From: an uncultured Bacteroidota bacterium
Lineage (GTDB): Bacteria > Bacteroidota > Bacteroidia > Bacteroidales > SZUA-534
DNA length: 64,000 nucleotides
NCBI GenBank assembly: GCA_946414435.1
Contig: CAMKOM010000008.1
Location: forward strand, 47,602 to 111,601
Reading direction: 5' to 3'
The notes under the pieces were generated by a model, which made no database searches, had not been told where the DNA came from, and saw nothing but the letters and a program-made list of their open reading frames with translations. Within the stretch, counting starts at the first letter, position 1. Each line of letters begins with the position of its first letter. Both the position numbers and the translations under genes were made by a program. Positions 52,381 through 61,657 of this stretch are shown here, piece by piece.

Positions 52381-53928
52381 ATGGAAGATAATTTGGTAAA
52401 AACTTATGGCTCAGCCGTCTTTGGCATCGATGCCACTACCATCACCGTTGAGGTTAACCTCAGCAACGGTATGACTTTCCACCTTGTGGGTCTGCCTGAT
52501 AGTGCCGTCAAAGAGAGCCAGCAACGCATCAACGCCGCATTGAAAAACACGGGATTCCAGTTCCCGGGTAAGAAGATTGTCATAAATATGGCACCGGCCG
52601 ATATTCGCAAGGAGGGTTCGGCTTACGACCTGACGCTTGCTGTGGGCATTTTGGCCGCGTCGGGACAGATTTTGGCAAGTGCTGTTGAGGACTACATTAT
52701 TATGGGTGAACTCTCGCTCGACGGCAGCCTACAGCCAATCAAAGGGGCTCTGCCCATCGCCATCAAGGCGCGCGAGGAAGGCTTTAAAGGCTTTATCCTG
52801 CCAAAGCAGAACGCCCGCGAAGCTGCTGTGGTCAACAATCTGGAGGTGTATGGCGTATCAAATATCCGCGAAGTGGCCGATTTTCTGAACGGAAAACAGC
52901 CAATTGAGCCGACCATTGTGAATACACGCGAGGAGTTTGCCAATAGTGTAAACCATTGGGACTCAGACTTTGCCGATGTGCGCGGACAAGAGAATGTGAA
53001 GCGGGCGATGGAGATAGCCGCAGCTGGTGGTCATAATGTGATAATGATTGGCCCCCCGGGAGCCGGCAAGACGATGCTTGCCAAACGTCTGCCTTCGATT
53101 CTGCCACCGTTTACACTGCACGAGGCATTGGAAACCACCAAGATACACTCGGTGGCCGGGAAAATAGACAAAGACACTAGTCTGATGACCAAACGACCGT
53201 TCCGCTCGCCGCACCACACCATCAGCGATGTGGCGCTTGTCGGAGGCGGCACGTTTCCGCAGCCGGGAGAGATTTCGCTAGCGCACAATGGAGTTCTGTT
53301 TCTCGACGAACTACCTGAATTCCAGCGTACTGTGCTCGAAGTTATGCGCCAACCATTGGAGGACCGCGTGATAACCATCTCGCGCGCACGGTTCACCGTT
53401 GAATATCCAGCCAGCTTTATGCTTGTGGCCAGTATGAACCCCTGCCCGTGCGGCTACTACAACCATCCCGAAAAGGAGTGCACCTGCACACCAATGATGC
53501 GCCAGAAGTATATGAGCCGGATTTCGGGTCCGCTACTCGACCGCATCGACATTCACATTGAGGTGGTGCCTGTGCCGTTCGACAAACTGTCGGGCAAGGA
53601 GCAGCTCGAGACGAGCGCGCAGATCCGAGAGCGTGTAACCCGCGCCCGCGCCATTCAGCAGCAGCGTTTTGCCGATTATGAGGGCGTGCACTGCAACGCG
53701 CAGATGAGTACGCGGCTCATCCGCAAGCATTGTGTTTTAAGCGCCGAATGCAGCCAGATGATTAAAAACGCAATGGAGAAAATCGGACTTTCGGCCCGCG
53801 CCTACGACCGCATTCTGAAGGTGTCGCGCACCATTGCCGACCTTGCCGGCGAGCCCGATATCAAGCCCGAGCACCTTGCCGAGGCCATTCAGTACCGCAG
53901 TTTGGACCGCGATAATTGGGGACAATAA
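52381..53928 (+). CDS. comM: YifB/ComM family Mg-chelatase-like AAA+ ATPase
   Basis: 515 residues. An N-terminal Lon-protease-like fold (about 1-175; VEVNLSNGMTFHLVGLPDSAV) is followed by the AAA+ core with Walker A GPPGAGKT (224-231), Walker B VLFLDELPEF and sensor residues in SMNPCPCGYYNHP, then a C-terminal Mg-chelatase lid. In transformable bacteria ComM is a hexameric branch-migration helicase that helps integrate incoming DNA; homologues are widespread in non-competent species too. Last gene of the four-gene run. The 165-nt spacer after it carries AAGGATTGAAGG repeats and a hairpin assigned to the opposite strand. Confidence 0.95.
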   Translation: MEDNLVKTYGSAVFGIDATTITVEVNLSNGMTFHLVGLPDSAVKESQQRINAALKNTGFQFPGKKIVINMAPADIRKEGSAYDLTLAVGILAASGQILASAVEDYIIMGELSLDGSLQPIKGALPIAIKAREEGFKGFILPKQNAREAAVVNNLEVYGVSNIREVADFLNGKQPIEPTIVNTREEFANSVNHWDSDFADVRGQENVKRAMEIAAAGGHNVIMIGPPGAGKTMLAKRLPSILPPFTLHEALETTKIHSVAGKIDKDTSLMTKRPFRSPHHTISDVALVGGGTFPQPGEISLAHNGVLFLDELPEFQRTVLEVMRQPLEDRVITISRARFTVEYPASFMLVASMNPCPCGYYNHPEKECTCTPMMRQKYMSRISGPLLDRIDIHIEVVPVPFDKLSGKEQLETSAQIRERVTRARAIQQQRFADYEGVHCNAQMSTRLIRKHCVLSAECSQMIKNAMEKIGLSARAYDRILKVSRTIADLAGEPDIKPEHLAEAIQYRSLDRDNWGQ

Positions 53929-54000
53929 CTGAAGGATTGAAGGCGTGAAGGATTGAATGTATTAGTAGTGTTAGGCGTACTGCGTACGTCCGAAATAAAA

Positions 54001-54040
54001 AAAACGCCGCAACCTGAAAACAGATTACGGCGTTTTGATT
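54001..54040 (-). terminator. Terminator of the repeat lipoprotein gene (family copy 1)
   Basis: AAAACGCCG/CGGCGTTTT arms; on the minus strand followed by T8. Nearly the same sequence as the terminator at 54619. May also slow plus-strand transcription from comM. Confidence 0.85.
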
Positions 54041-54093
54041 AGTTTATATTGCAATCACGCAAAAGTCCCGACTGGGCCTTAGAATTGTCAAGA

Positions 54094-54561
54094 CTAATCA
54101 GAAAAATCCATGCCTACATAAAAATCAAGGAATACTGAATGACATTCATCGTCGGAAAAGCAAAATTCGCCTTTGAGTTCCTTTGATGTTCCGCACTCGC
54201 TTACCGCCTTGTAAGTGTGCTCTCTATTTTTTTCTACTTCAACCTCAAGAAAGAACCCATCTTCAATTTTTTCTACTTCAACCTCATGAAATAACCCATT
54301 CTCACCTTTTTCTACTTCATCCTCATGAAAGAATTCATCTTCACCTTTTTCGCACGGATTGAATTCTTCAGTAGCGGAAAGTCGCAAAGTGCCGCATAGT
54401 TTGTCGTCAACATAAACATTAACATCGAAAGGTCCGCAATTCACATAAAGATGGGCATTTGTGTAGAAATACACTTTTGTTGAGTCTATTGATGACTCCT
54501 TGTCTTTTTTGCAACCAGCAAAAGCAGCAAGAATCAATGCTGCAAGTAATAGTTTTTTCAT
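54094..54561 (-). CDS. Lipoprotein with three 13-residue acidic tandem repeats
   Basis: 155 residues. Signal MKKLLLAALILAAFAGC (C17), then a Lys/Asp-rich linker and a small beta domain with cysteines C42, C56 and C70. Residues 71-109 are three tandem copies of a 13-residue unit (pattern E-K-x-E-x-x-x-F-x-E-x-E-V), strongly acidic and encoded by a 39-nt DNA repeat. The C-terminus resumes with a Cys-containing beta segment (ECGTSKELKGEFCF). No known family. It has its own promoter and terminator, so it is a single-gene unit between comM and trxA. The protein would be exposed at the membrane; the repeat number may vary between strains. Confidence 0.8.
   Translation of the reverse strand: MKKLLLAALILAAFAGCKKDKESSIDSTKVYFYTNAHLYVNCGPFDVNVYVDDKLCGTLRLSATEEFNPCEKGEDEFFHEDEVEKGENGLFHEVEVEKIEDGFFLEVEVEKNREHTYKAVSECGTSKELKGEFCFSDDECHSVFLDFYVGMDFSD
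54235..54351 (-). repeat. Three tandem 39-nt repeats in the lipoprotein gene
   Basis: Units share TTCTACTTCA(A/T)CCTCA blocks on the plus strand and differ at a few positions. All stay in frame (39 = 13 codons), so copy-number change would not break the gene. Confidence 0.9.
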
Positions 54562-54587
54562 AAAAAATGATTTAATTGTTTAACAAA

Positions 54588-54618
54588 CAAATATATAACA
54601 TTATTGGACAAAGACAAA
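54588..54618 (-). promoter_or_regulatory. Bacteroidota promoter for the repeat lipoprotein
   Basis: On the minus strand TTTG (54618-54615), 19-nt spacer, TATATTTG (54595-54588): both consensus halves at correct spacing, directly beside the upstream terminator. Confidence 0.7.
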
Positions 54619-54659
54619 AAAACGCCGCAACCCGATAAACAGATTGCGGCGTTTTGATT
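54619..54659 (-). terminator. Terminator of trxA (family copy 2)
   Basis: AACGCCGCAA pairs with TTGCGGCGTT; on the minus strand followed by T7, 15 nt after the trxA stop. About 90 percent identical by eye to the hairpin at 54001. Confidence 0.9.
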
Positions 54660-54674
54660 TCTGCCAAAGTGCGT

Positions 54675-54992
54675 TTACAGCAGCGCGTCGATTTTCTGGG
54701 CGAGAATTGGTTTGGCGGCTGCGCCAACCTGCTTGTCAACCACTTCGCCGTTCTTGAAGAACAACAGCGTTGGAATGTTGCGGATGCCAAACTGCACCGG
54801 AGTGTTCTCGACTTCGTCAACGTTCATTTTCACAATCTTCACTTTGCCTTCGTATTCGGCGGCAAGTTCTTCAACTATCGGTAGCAGCATTTTGCAGGGT
54901 CCGCACCACTCTGCCCAAAAGTCAACTACCACAGGGATTGCCGATTTAAGAACTTCAGTCTCAAAGTCGGCGTCGGTTATTCTTTGTGCCAT
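54675..54992 (-). CDS. trxA: Thioredoxin
   Basis: 105 residues from ATG 54992 (the track start 20 codons upstream is not supported). Classical cytoplasmic thioredoxin: [18 protein letters not shown] with the redox pair C30/C33, cis-Pro region RNIPTLLFF and the QVGAAAKP end. It reduces protein disulfides. It lies downstream of the two sensor genes on the same strand but 61 nt away; a weak TACATTTA at 55014-55021 may be its own -7 element. Confidence 0.96.
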   Translation of the reverse strand: MAQRITDADFETEVLKSAIPVVVDFWAEWCGPCKMLLPIVEELAAEYEGKVKIVKMNVDEVENTPVQFGIRNIPTLLFFKNGEVVDKQVGAAAKPILAQKIDALL

Positions 54993-55053
54993 AATTGTAA
55001 TTTTTGTTGTCGGTAAATGTATGTTTTTCTTTTTTAGTTGATTTATCACCAAC

Positions 55054-57441
55054 CTATTTTATATTGTCTATTGACTTATATGATTTTCCACCATGCTCAT
55101 CAATGTACGATTGAATTTCAACTTGCAGTCTTTCATTCAATTCTTTTTCGCGCATTTTGCTGATTGACACCAAAATTACTCGATATGGCTCATCATATTT
55201 GTAGATAACCTTATAGTGCTCGGTGGCATAGATGTCTTTTCCCCGGATATTGGCATTCAGTTCACGCAGTGCTTCTCCGTTGGTAATAAGCTTTGTCCAG
55301 AATTCATTATAGGATTCACGTTCGGTATCGTCTTGTGTAATTAGAGATGCAAAAGGTGTGCCTTCGGCGTTGTCGATGTTTATACCATAGAAACGAGCCA
55401 TTTTTTTCGACATGTTCAGAATATTCCCTTCCAAGTCGATTTCGGCAACCATCAATCCATTGTAGAATGCCATCAGATGCGAGTTGAGAGTGTCGTGACG
55501 TTTGGCGGCTTCCTCTTGTGTGGCTTGCATTTCTTCAAGGTTCTGGCGCATCTCCTCTTCGTGCTGCGACAGTTCTTCTGCCTGCTCATTCGACTGCTCA
55601 AGTAAGTGGGCGTTATGGATATTGGTGTTTACGCTCGATACAACCGAAGCAATGTTCTCACAGAGTTTTTCAATAAACTCTATCTTATATTGCTCAATGT
55701 GATTGTACGATACGAGTTCCATGATGCCGAAAATCTCATCGTTGACAATCATTGGCACAACCAACAAATTACGGGGCTTTTGCAGTTCTTTTTTACCTTG
55801 TGTGAAGGTTACGTAATTGTTAGGAATATCCTCAAGATAAATGCACTTCATCTCATCGATTGTGCGACCGAAAATGCCGTCTTTGGCGGTAACCTCGGCA
55901 TTCTCTAGCATAATCTGCTTGCCATAGGCAATGGCCGCCTTGTTTTCGAATTTTATCTCGTCGCTGTACGGATCTTCTTTCTTAAAATAGATGGCACCCT
56001 GCACCACATCGACATATTTGAGCAATTGCGACAATAGGTTAAGAGCAAACTCTTCAACATTGTCGTTTTCCTGCCTGATAATCTCACCAAAATTTGCAAG
56101 GCCATGCGTTACCCAGTTACGCTGGTCATCGAGTTGTTTCTTTTTGTCCTCTTCTTTCTTGGCTTCGATAAGGCTGTTCTGCATTGTTATCAACGATGCT
56201 CCAAGTGTGTCGCCATTGCTAAGCAGATGGTATTCGGCGTTAAGATTTCCCTTCCCGATTTCGCCGGCAAAATCGACTGAAGCCTGAAGACAGTCGAATA
56301 GATTGTCGAGTGAGTTGTTAAGATCTGTAATCTCACTCTCTAGCCGTTTCTTATCGTTGCTGTTTTTGCTGATTATACCCAATGACAAGCCTGCGAGTTT
56401 GTTGTTGATGTTCACTATCGAAGCGGATATGTTGCGTGCCACAAGCGATATCACAAACGACAGTAGCACAAATCCGGCAAGAATAAGTATAATCACATTT
56501 AGAAATGACCGGCTGGCCTCAGCGTAGGCCTCCGCCACTGGCACTGTGGTGAGCAGTTCCCAGTGAGTGTTGGCCATATCAATGCGTTTCAAAACAGTAA
56601 TGGCCGATTTTTTATTCTCATCGTTACCAATATACATAGTGTCGACAAGAGACTCAAAAATCGAATCGGCAAAAAAAGTCTGATCCGAACCCACAAGGCT
56701 GGTGTTGGTGTTATAGATGAATTTTCCGTTGTCGGCCATCAGATAAATCCGTTCACCAGTGTCGGTCTGATAATCCCCTATCGCCTTTTCAACATAGTCG
56801 AGCGCGAAGTCGATACCCACCACGCCTCGGAATTCGCCCCATACTTGTATTGGCGCAATTATCGATGTTATGAGCATCGAGTCTTCGACATCTTTATTGT
56901 AGCTGTACATATATGGGTCGAGCAGCGATACGCTCATAGTCTCACGTGGAATGGTATAATATGGTTTTTCATAAGGGGGCATATTAGGGTTCACCTCAAC
57001 TTTGATTTCATCACCCTGACGGTAGAACGATGGGGAATAATTACCGATGGCCGTACCGTCATCGGTGAGCACGCATTCCTCGTCACGTGAGTCGAATGAT
57101 TCTGGTTCCCAGACAGACCATATTGACAAGATGTCGCTGTTGTCCTCAATTACATTGCGTAGCATTTTTGTGTATGTCTGACGCCGGATGCTTTCATCAA
57201 CGCCTTCGTGTTCCTGCATAGTCAGTGCTAGCGATTTAACAATTCCCGCCTTGCCGTCAATCAGACCGAGAACCTTTTTTGATAGGTCATCTGATTTTTT
57301 TGTGATGTCGGTGCTGGCCATATCTCTTGATATGTTTCTCACCTCAAATCCAACATATCCGAGTGATACTACATATACCAGCAGTGACGCTCCAAGGAAA
57401 TAGAGCATCATTTTTCTATGTATGCGTTTTTTGAAATTCAT
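55054..57441 (-). CDS. Membrane sensor: Cache-HAMP-GAF-coiled coil-PAS, no kinase
   Basis: 795 residues. A membrane helix (about 12-32), an extracytoplasmic dCache-type sensor region (about 40-305; [24 protein letters not shown]), a second helix (about 312-335), HAMP (about 336-390), GAF (about 460-610; ending [19 protein letters not shown]), a charged coiled coil with [17 protein letters not shown], and a PAS domain (about 660-770). No histidine kinase, cyclase, GGDEF or methyl-accepting signalling tip is seen, so output must be by protein contact or the call of non-catalytic sensor is right. The [16 protein letters not shown] segment recurs in many Bacteroidota PAS/MCP-like sensors. The neighbouring 906-residue paralogue is 12 nt upstream, indicating one transcript. 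Confidence 0.85.
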   Translation of the reverse strand: MNFKKRIHRKMMLYFLGASLLVYVVSLGYVGFEVRNISRDMASTDITKKSDDLSKKVLGLIDGKAGIVKSLALTMQEHEGVDESIRRQTYTKMLRNVIEDNSDILSIWSVWEPESFDSRDEECVLTDDGTAIGNYSPSFYRQGDEIKVEVNPNMPPYEKPYYTIPRETMSVSLLDPYMYSYNKDVEDSMLITSIIAPIQVWGEFRGVVGIDFALDYVEKAIGDYQTDTGERIYLMADNGKFIYNTNTSLVGSDQTFFADSIFESLVDTMYIGNDENKKSAITVLKRIDMANTHWELLTTVPVAEAYAEASRSFLNVIILILAGFVLLSFVISLVARNISASIVNINNKLAGLSLGIISKNSNDKKRLESEITDLNNSLDNLFDCLQASVDFAGEIGKGNLNAEYHLLSNGDTLGASLITMQNSLIEAKKEEDKKKQLDDQRNWVTHGLANFGEIIRQENDNVEEFALNLLSQLLKYVDVVQGAIYFKKEDPYSDEIKFENKAAIAYGKQIMLENAEVTAKDGIFGRTIDEMKCIYLEDIPNNYVTFTQGKKELQKPRNLLVVPMIVNDEIFGIMELVSYNHIEQYKIEFIEKLCENIASVVSSVNTNIHNAHLLEQSNEQAEELSQHEEEMRQNLEEMQATQEEAAKRHDTLNSHLMAFYNGLMVAEIDLEGNILNMSKKMARFYGINIDNAEGTPFASLITQDDTERESYNEFWTKLITNGEALRELNANIRGKDIYATEHYKVIYKYDEPYRVILVSISKMREKELNERLQVEIQSYIDEHGGKSYKSIDNIK

Positions 57442-57453
57442 TGTCGTGCGTTT

Positions 57454-60174
57454 TTAAAGATTGGTCTTGTTGTTCACTATGTCGTTCAGTTCGGAGCCTG
57501 CCTCTTTCCACAATGTTTTTATTGTTTTGAACAGACCCGGAATGGCTGTCAGGTTCTTGTCGTCATCAATAAGTTTGATTATGGTGTCGGTTGAATCGTA
57601 CATTTTTTTGATACCTAAATAGTTGAGTTTTGTTTTCAGCGATTTTGCCACTGTTTTCAAACTTTTGTAGTTGCGGTCTTTAATCAGAGTGTCCATTTCT
57701 GAAATCTGCGCAGGGATTTGCTCTTCATAGCGCTTAAGGATGTCAAAAATCTTCTTCTCATCGTTTTTATAAACAACCTTCAGGTTGGTCAGGTCGATGA
57801 TTTGGACCTTTGTTTCCACAGTGTCTGGCGCCATTTCTTTTTTCAGATCGTCGGGAATTATGCCCTCTTGGATCATTTGAATCTTCTCCTCAATTTTCTT
57901 TTGGTTGGTGATGTCAATACCTATGGCGACAATTTCTGTTATGGTGCCGTCAGCATCAGTTACAGGAATGAACCGTTCGAGCATCCAAATTTGTTTTTTG
58001 CCGATAGAGAGCAACTCTTCGGTTTCCATAATGTTGCCTTTGAGCAGTTCTTGCCAGAAACGTTCATGTTGTGTCTGTTCTTGTTCGTCCATTATCACCT
58101 CAGACTTGTGGCGCTTGCCGATCAATTTTTCCTTCTTGGTGTTTGCTAGTGCAGCATACTCGTCGTTTACATTGATGATGCGTTGGTTTGTATCGAAGTG
58201 GACGGTTGGCATCACGGAATTGAATCCAGAGATTATAGTGGTGAGTTCTTCTTCTTTTTGTGTCGATTCTTCCTGTGTGGCTTGCATCTCTTCCATATTC
58301 TGGCGGATCTCCTCTTCTTGTTGTTCCAGAGTTTCGGCCTGGCGTTTTGATTTTTCAAGCAGTTGCGCTGTTTGTCCGTTGATTTTGACTGTCGATATTG
58401 TCGAAGCTATGTTCTCGGCCAGTTTTTCAACAAACGAGATTTGATAGGGCTGCAGAACTTTGAATGAGTAAATCTCAATTATGCCTGTCAGGTCTTTGTT
58501 GTAGAGCAGAGGGACAATGAGTGCCGACTTTGGCAGAGCATGGCCGAGCCCGGATCCAATTTGGTCAATGTCAGGAGTGATGTCGCTAATGAAGATGGTC
58601 TCTTTTTCGAGATAAGCCCGGCCAATCAGTCCTTGTCCTGGTTCAACAAATCCGTTGACGGCGGCCTTTTCTTTGCTGAAGCCAATATGTGCTACCAACT
58701 CAGCACCTTTGTGATCAGGAGGGATAATGTAAAATGCACCCATCTGTGAGTCAAGATATAGCGTCAGGGTCTTGATTATCTCGCCTGCAAGAGTTTTCAT
58801 GTCGCTATTGTCGACGCGCAGTACCTTGTTGAATAGGTTGATACCGTTCGATGCCCAGTTGAGTTGGCCTTCTTCGTCGCGTCGTTGGTTTTCTTCTTCT
58901 TTGGCGCGATCGAGGCTATTTTTCATTTCGATGATGGCGTTGCCAAGTACGTCATTTTCGCTAAGTGGAGAGAACTTGTAATCAGAATTACCATTACCGA
59001 TGTTTTCGGCGTATTTGGTAACCTGTAGCAATCCGTCAACCACTTTGTTCGATGAGTCGGCCATTTGCCCAAGTTCATCATTGCTGTCAACATCCATCTT
59101 CAGTGCGTTATTGACTTGCCCGAGAGACAGTTTCTTGATTATAGCGTTTACTTTGTTGATGGGTGTCACAATCTTAATTGAAAGGATGAATATTATGATT
59201 GCCAGCAGTATAAGACCTACAACGATAACCTTTCTGACAAACATCAATGAATTGTCGATTTGAGCGTTCACTTCAGCCACTGATGTGGTTGCAATCAGTT
59301 TCCACTGGTTATCGAGCCCGGCCGGATTGATGTTCCGTGTTGTGCATAAAATACTGTCGTTGCCGAAATGGTCTTTTATCAATAGTGTCTGTTTATCGCT
59401 TGTATCGGCTTTGGCAATAACTGTGTCAATGTCGGCAAATTGAAGACCGATAAGGTCGGGGTTGTAATAATCAACTATCATGCCTCCTGATGAGAGAATT
59501 GTCACTTTTTTGTTGTTTGCATGGCATATGGAATCGACCAAAAGACGCAGAGAGTGAAGATTGATATCGGAACTGATAACGCCTATGGTTTTACCATTCT
59601 TGTTGATGGGGAGTGCAATTGACGACTTGAGGTATTTTTTTGTAATGGATTCGTCTTGGTAAAATGTCGATGGTTCAGAGAAAATTGGTTTGTTGAGTTT
59701 TCTGACAACATAGAATGGAGATCCGGTATTGTTGTCGGTATCGTAGTCGAAGAAAGAGTTTTTGCTTTCAAGTCCGTATGAGGTATTCTCGGTTCTCAGT
59801 AGGTGACGGCCGTTGCTCACTCCGCTCACATAGCCGTTGTCGAAACAAAGCCATACGGTGGCCAGCATCGGATTACCATTGCAGTTGTTTTTCACAATGC
59901 TGCGGTAGAAACTTTCATTGTCGGCGTAGCTGTTGTTCAAAGTCGACTCAATAACCGATTTCAGAGTGACGAGTTTCTTGTATTCACAATCGGCAATATT
60001 CGAAAATGTTGTCGAAATGTCCTCAAGTAACGCGGCATCACGCTTCTCCATGGTCTCAATTATCGATGACCGGAATTGGTTGTTGATTATTCTTGCGGCA
60101 AAAAATATGACCACCGTTACGGTGCCCAATACCATTGCAAGCACCCTGTAACTCAAACGGATTCTAACTTTCAT
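57454..60174 (-). CDS. Membrane sensor: Cache-HAMP-GAF-coiled coil-PAS-Hpt-like, no kinase
   Basis: 906 residues from ATG 60174; the track's earlier start adds 30 unsupported residues. Same layout as the next gene: helix, dCache-like region, helix (about 300-320), HAMP, GAF, coiled coil with [21 protein letters not shown] (about 665-790). It then adds a C-terminal helical domain of about 110 residues that reads like an Hpt domain (DEKKIFDILKRYEEQIPAQI; AKSLKTKLNYLG). The phospho-accepting His of the AHSLK consensus is Lys844. No kinase or other enzyme is present. Probably signals by binding, with the Hpt-like part as a docking unit for a response regulator or kinase; this is inference. Confidence 0.85.
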   Translation of the reverse strand: MKVRIRLSYRVLAMVLGTVTVVIFFAARIINNQFRSSIIETMEKRDAALLEDISTTFSNIADCEYKKLVTLKSVIESTLNNSYADNESFYRSIVKNNCNGNPMLATVWLCFDNGYVSGVSNGRHLLRTENTSYGLESKNSFFDYDTDNNTGSPFYVVRKLNKPIFSEPSTFYQDESITKKYLKSSIALPINKNGKTIGVISSDINLHSLRLLVDSICHANNKKVTILSSGGMIVDYYNPDLIGLQFADIDTVIAKADTSDKQTLLIKDHFGNDSILCTTRNINPAGLDNQWKLIATTSVAEVNAQIDNSLMFVRKVIVVGLILLAIIIFILSIKIVTPINKVNAIIKKLSLGQVNNALKMDVDSNDELGQMADSSNKVVDGLLQVTKYAENIGNGNSDYKFSPLSENDVLGNAIIEMKNSLDRAKEEENQRRDEEGQLNWASNGINLFNKVLRVDNSDMKTLAGEIIKTLTLYLDSQMGAFYIIPPDHKGAELVAHIGFSKEKAAVNGFVEPGQGLIGRAYLEKETIFISDITPDIDQIGSGLGHALPKSALIVPLLYNKDLTGIIEIYSFKVLQPYQISFVEKLAENIASTISTVKINGQTAQLLEKSKRQAETLEQQEEEIRQNMEEMQATQEESTQKEEELTTIISGFNSVMPTVHFDTNQRIINVNDEYAALANTKKEKLIGKRHKSEVIMDEQEQTQHERFWQELLKGNIMETEELLSIGKKQIWMLERFIPVTDADGTITEIVAIGIDITNQKKIEEKIQMIQEGIIPDDLKKEMAPDTVETKVQIIDLTNLKVVYKNDEKKIFDILKRYEEQIPAQISEMDTLIKDRNYKSLKTVAKSLKTKLNYLGIKKMYDSTDTIIKLIDDDKNLTAIPGLFKTIKTLWKEAGSELNDIVNNKTNL

Positions 60175-60204
60175 ATACCTTCGTTTTGTCTTTAACTCAC
60201 AAAT

Positions 60205-60239
60205 GCAGAGACTTGCCAATTGGCTGCGAGAGCCTCTGC
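60205..60239. promoter_or_regulatory. Inverted repeats in the sensor-gene leader
   Basis: GCAGAG/CTCTGC arms enclose a perfect 10-bp palindrome GCCAATTGGC (60215-60224), 30-65 nt upstream of ATG 60174. Possible operator. The remaining 60240-60509 spacer has a small GTCTG/CAGAC hairpin (60410-60422) and nothing else I can name. Confidence 0.4.
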
Positions 60240-60509
60240 CAAACCAAAAAATAAATATGGGCATTTTTTTCTAATGTCGAACAATATTTGGCGAAATAGT
60301 TTCGAAATAAGTGCGATTTGTGTCGTGAAGCAAACAACTTGTCTCATTATCATCACAATACATTCTTGCCAAATTAAATAACCACTTAAAAATGATAATT
60401 TTACGTAGTGTCTGTGTCAGACGGGTTTTCGTCGCTAAAATTATCTGGTAATATTTGAGATAATGGACACTTTTGTAATTAAAAAGCGCCATACAACCGT
60501 TTTGGTGAT

Positions 60510-60517
60510 TATTTTTG
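60510..60517 (+). promoter_or_regulatory. -7 promoter element for mrp
   Basis: TATTTTTG matches TAnnTTTG, 19 nt before ATG 60537. No -33 TTTG at consensus spacing. Confidence 0.45.
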
Positions 60518-60536
60518 CCCTCATTAGAAAAACAAT

Positions 60537-61631
60537 ATGGAAATAACAGCGGCACAGGTGTTCGGCGTGTTGCGGACGGTTGTCCACCCCGAACTTAAAA
60601 AAGACATCATTCAGTTGGGAATGGTTCAAGGCCTCGAAATCGACGGGCTGAATGTCAGTTTCACGCTTATGATTGGCAAAAAAGAAAGTACCAATATTGC
60701 GTTGCTGAAACAAAATTGCGTTGATGCGCTAGAAACAGCTATTGCGGGCGTGAACGTGCGTGGCAACATTCGTGTACAGGCCAAACCCGAAACTGAAGAC
60801 GATGTCCCCAATGGTCTGCGTAACGTGAAGAATATCATTGCAGTGGCATCGGGCAAAGGTGGTGTTGGAAAATCAACGGTAGCCGTCAATCTGGCTGTGG
60901 CCTTGGCGCAAAAAGGCGCAAAGGTTGGCCTTGTTGATGCCGACATCTACGGACCGTCGATCCCATTGATGTTCGATCTGCATGATGCGCGTCCTATGGC
61001 AAATGAAGACCAGATGATTGTGCCAGTTGAGAAATATGGCGTCCGATTGCTGTCAATCGGCTTTTTTGTGAATGCCAAAGATGCTCTTGTGTGGCGCGGT
61101 CCCATGGCAACTAGTGCACTTAAACAAATGATTATGGAGGCTGCGTGGGGTGAGCTCGACTATCTGTTCATCGATATGCCGCCAGGAACCGGTGACATAC
61201 ATTTGGCTATTATTCAAATGCTTGCATTAACGGGAGCCGTCATTGTCAGCACACCACAGGAAGTGGCTCTCGCCGATGCGCTGAAAGGCATGAATATGTT
61301 CCGCAACGAAAAAATAAATGTCCCAGTGCTCGGGTTGGTTGAGAATATGGCATGGTTTACGCCTGCCGAACTGCCTGAAAACAAATATTTTATCTTTGGT
61401 AATGGAGGCTGTCTTCGATTGGCTGAAGCTGAAGGTGTGAATTTCCTTGGGCAGATTCCGATTGTGCAGAGCGTCTGCGAAAGTGGCGACAAAGGAGTGC
61501 CAGCAGCTATGGACCGAACCAGTATAGTCGGCGGATATTTCCACTCTTTGGCTGATAATGTAATAGCCGCTGTTGATTACCGTAACAGTAATATGGCTGC
61601 TACCCGTAAGGTGGAGGTGAAAAAGAAATAA
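60537..61631 (+). CDS. mrp: Mrp/ApbC-type Fe-S cluster carrier ATPase
   Basis: 364 residues. N-terminal MIP18/DUF59 domain (about 1-90), then the deviant Walker [11 protein letters not shown] (about 105-114), [10 protein letters not shown], and the [11 protein letters not shown] and [10 protein letters not shown] segments typical of Mrp/NBP35 P-loop ATPases that carry Fe-S clusters to client proteins. Many relatives have a C-terminal CxxC; here that stretch reads [16 protein letters not shown] and lacks the pair, as in the Bacteroidota form I remember. Convergent with the TPR gene 26 nt downstream. Confidence 0.92.
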   Translation: MEITAAQVFGVLRTVVHPELKKDIIQLGMVQGLEIDGLNVSFTLMIGKKESTNIALLKQNCVDALETAIAGVNVRGNIRVQAKPETEDDVPNGLRNVKNIIAVASGKGGVGKSTVAVNLAVALAQKGAKVGLVDADIYGPSIPLMFDLHDARPMANEDQMIVPVEKYGVRLLSIGFFVNAKDALVWRGPMATSALKQMIMEAAWGELDYLFIDMPPGTGDIHLAIIQMLALTGAVIVSTPQEVALADALKGMNMFRNEKINVPVLGLVENMAWFTPAELPENKYFIFGNGGCLRLAEAEGVNFLGQIPIVQSVCESGDKGVPAAMDRTSIVGGYFHSLADNVIAAVDYRNSNMAATRKVEVKKK

Positions 61632-61657
61632 ATATTGCGTGACATTTCTTTTGTCTA

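Noticed and set aside
54235-54351. CRISPR-like direct repeats
   Set aside because: The 39-nt units are contiguous, without spacers, and lie in frame inside a lipoprotein gene.
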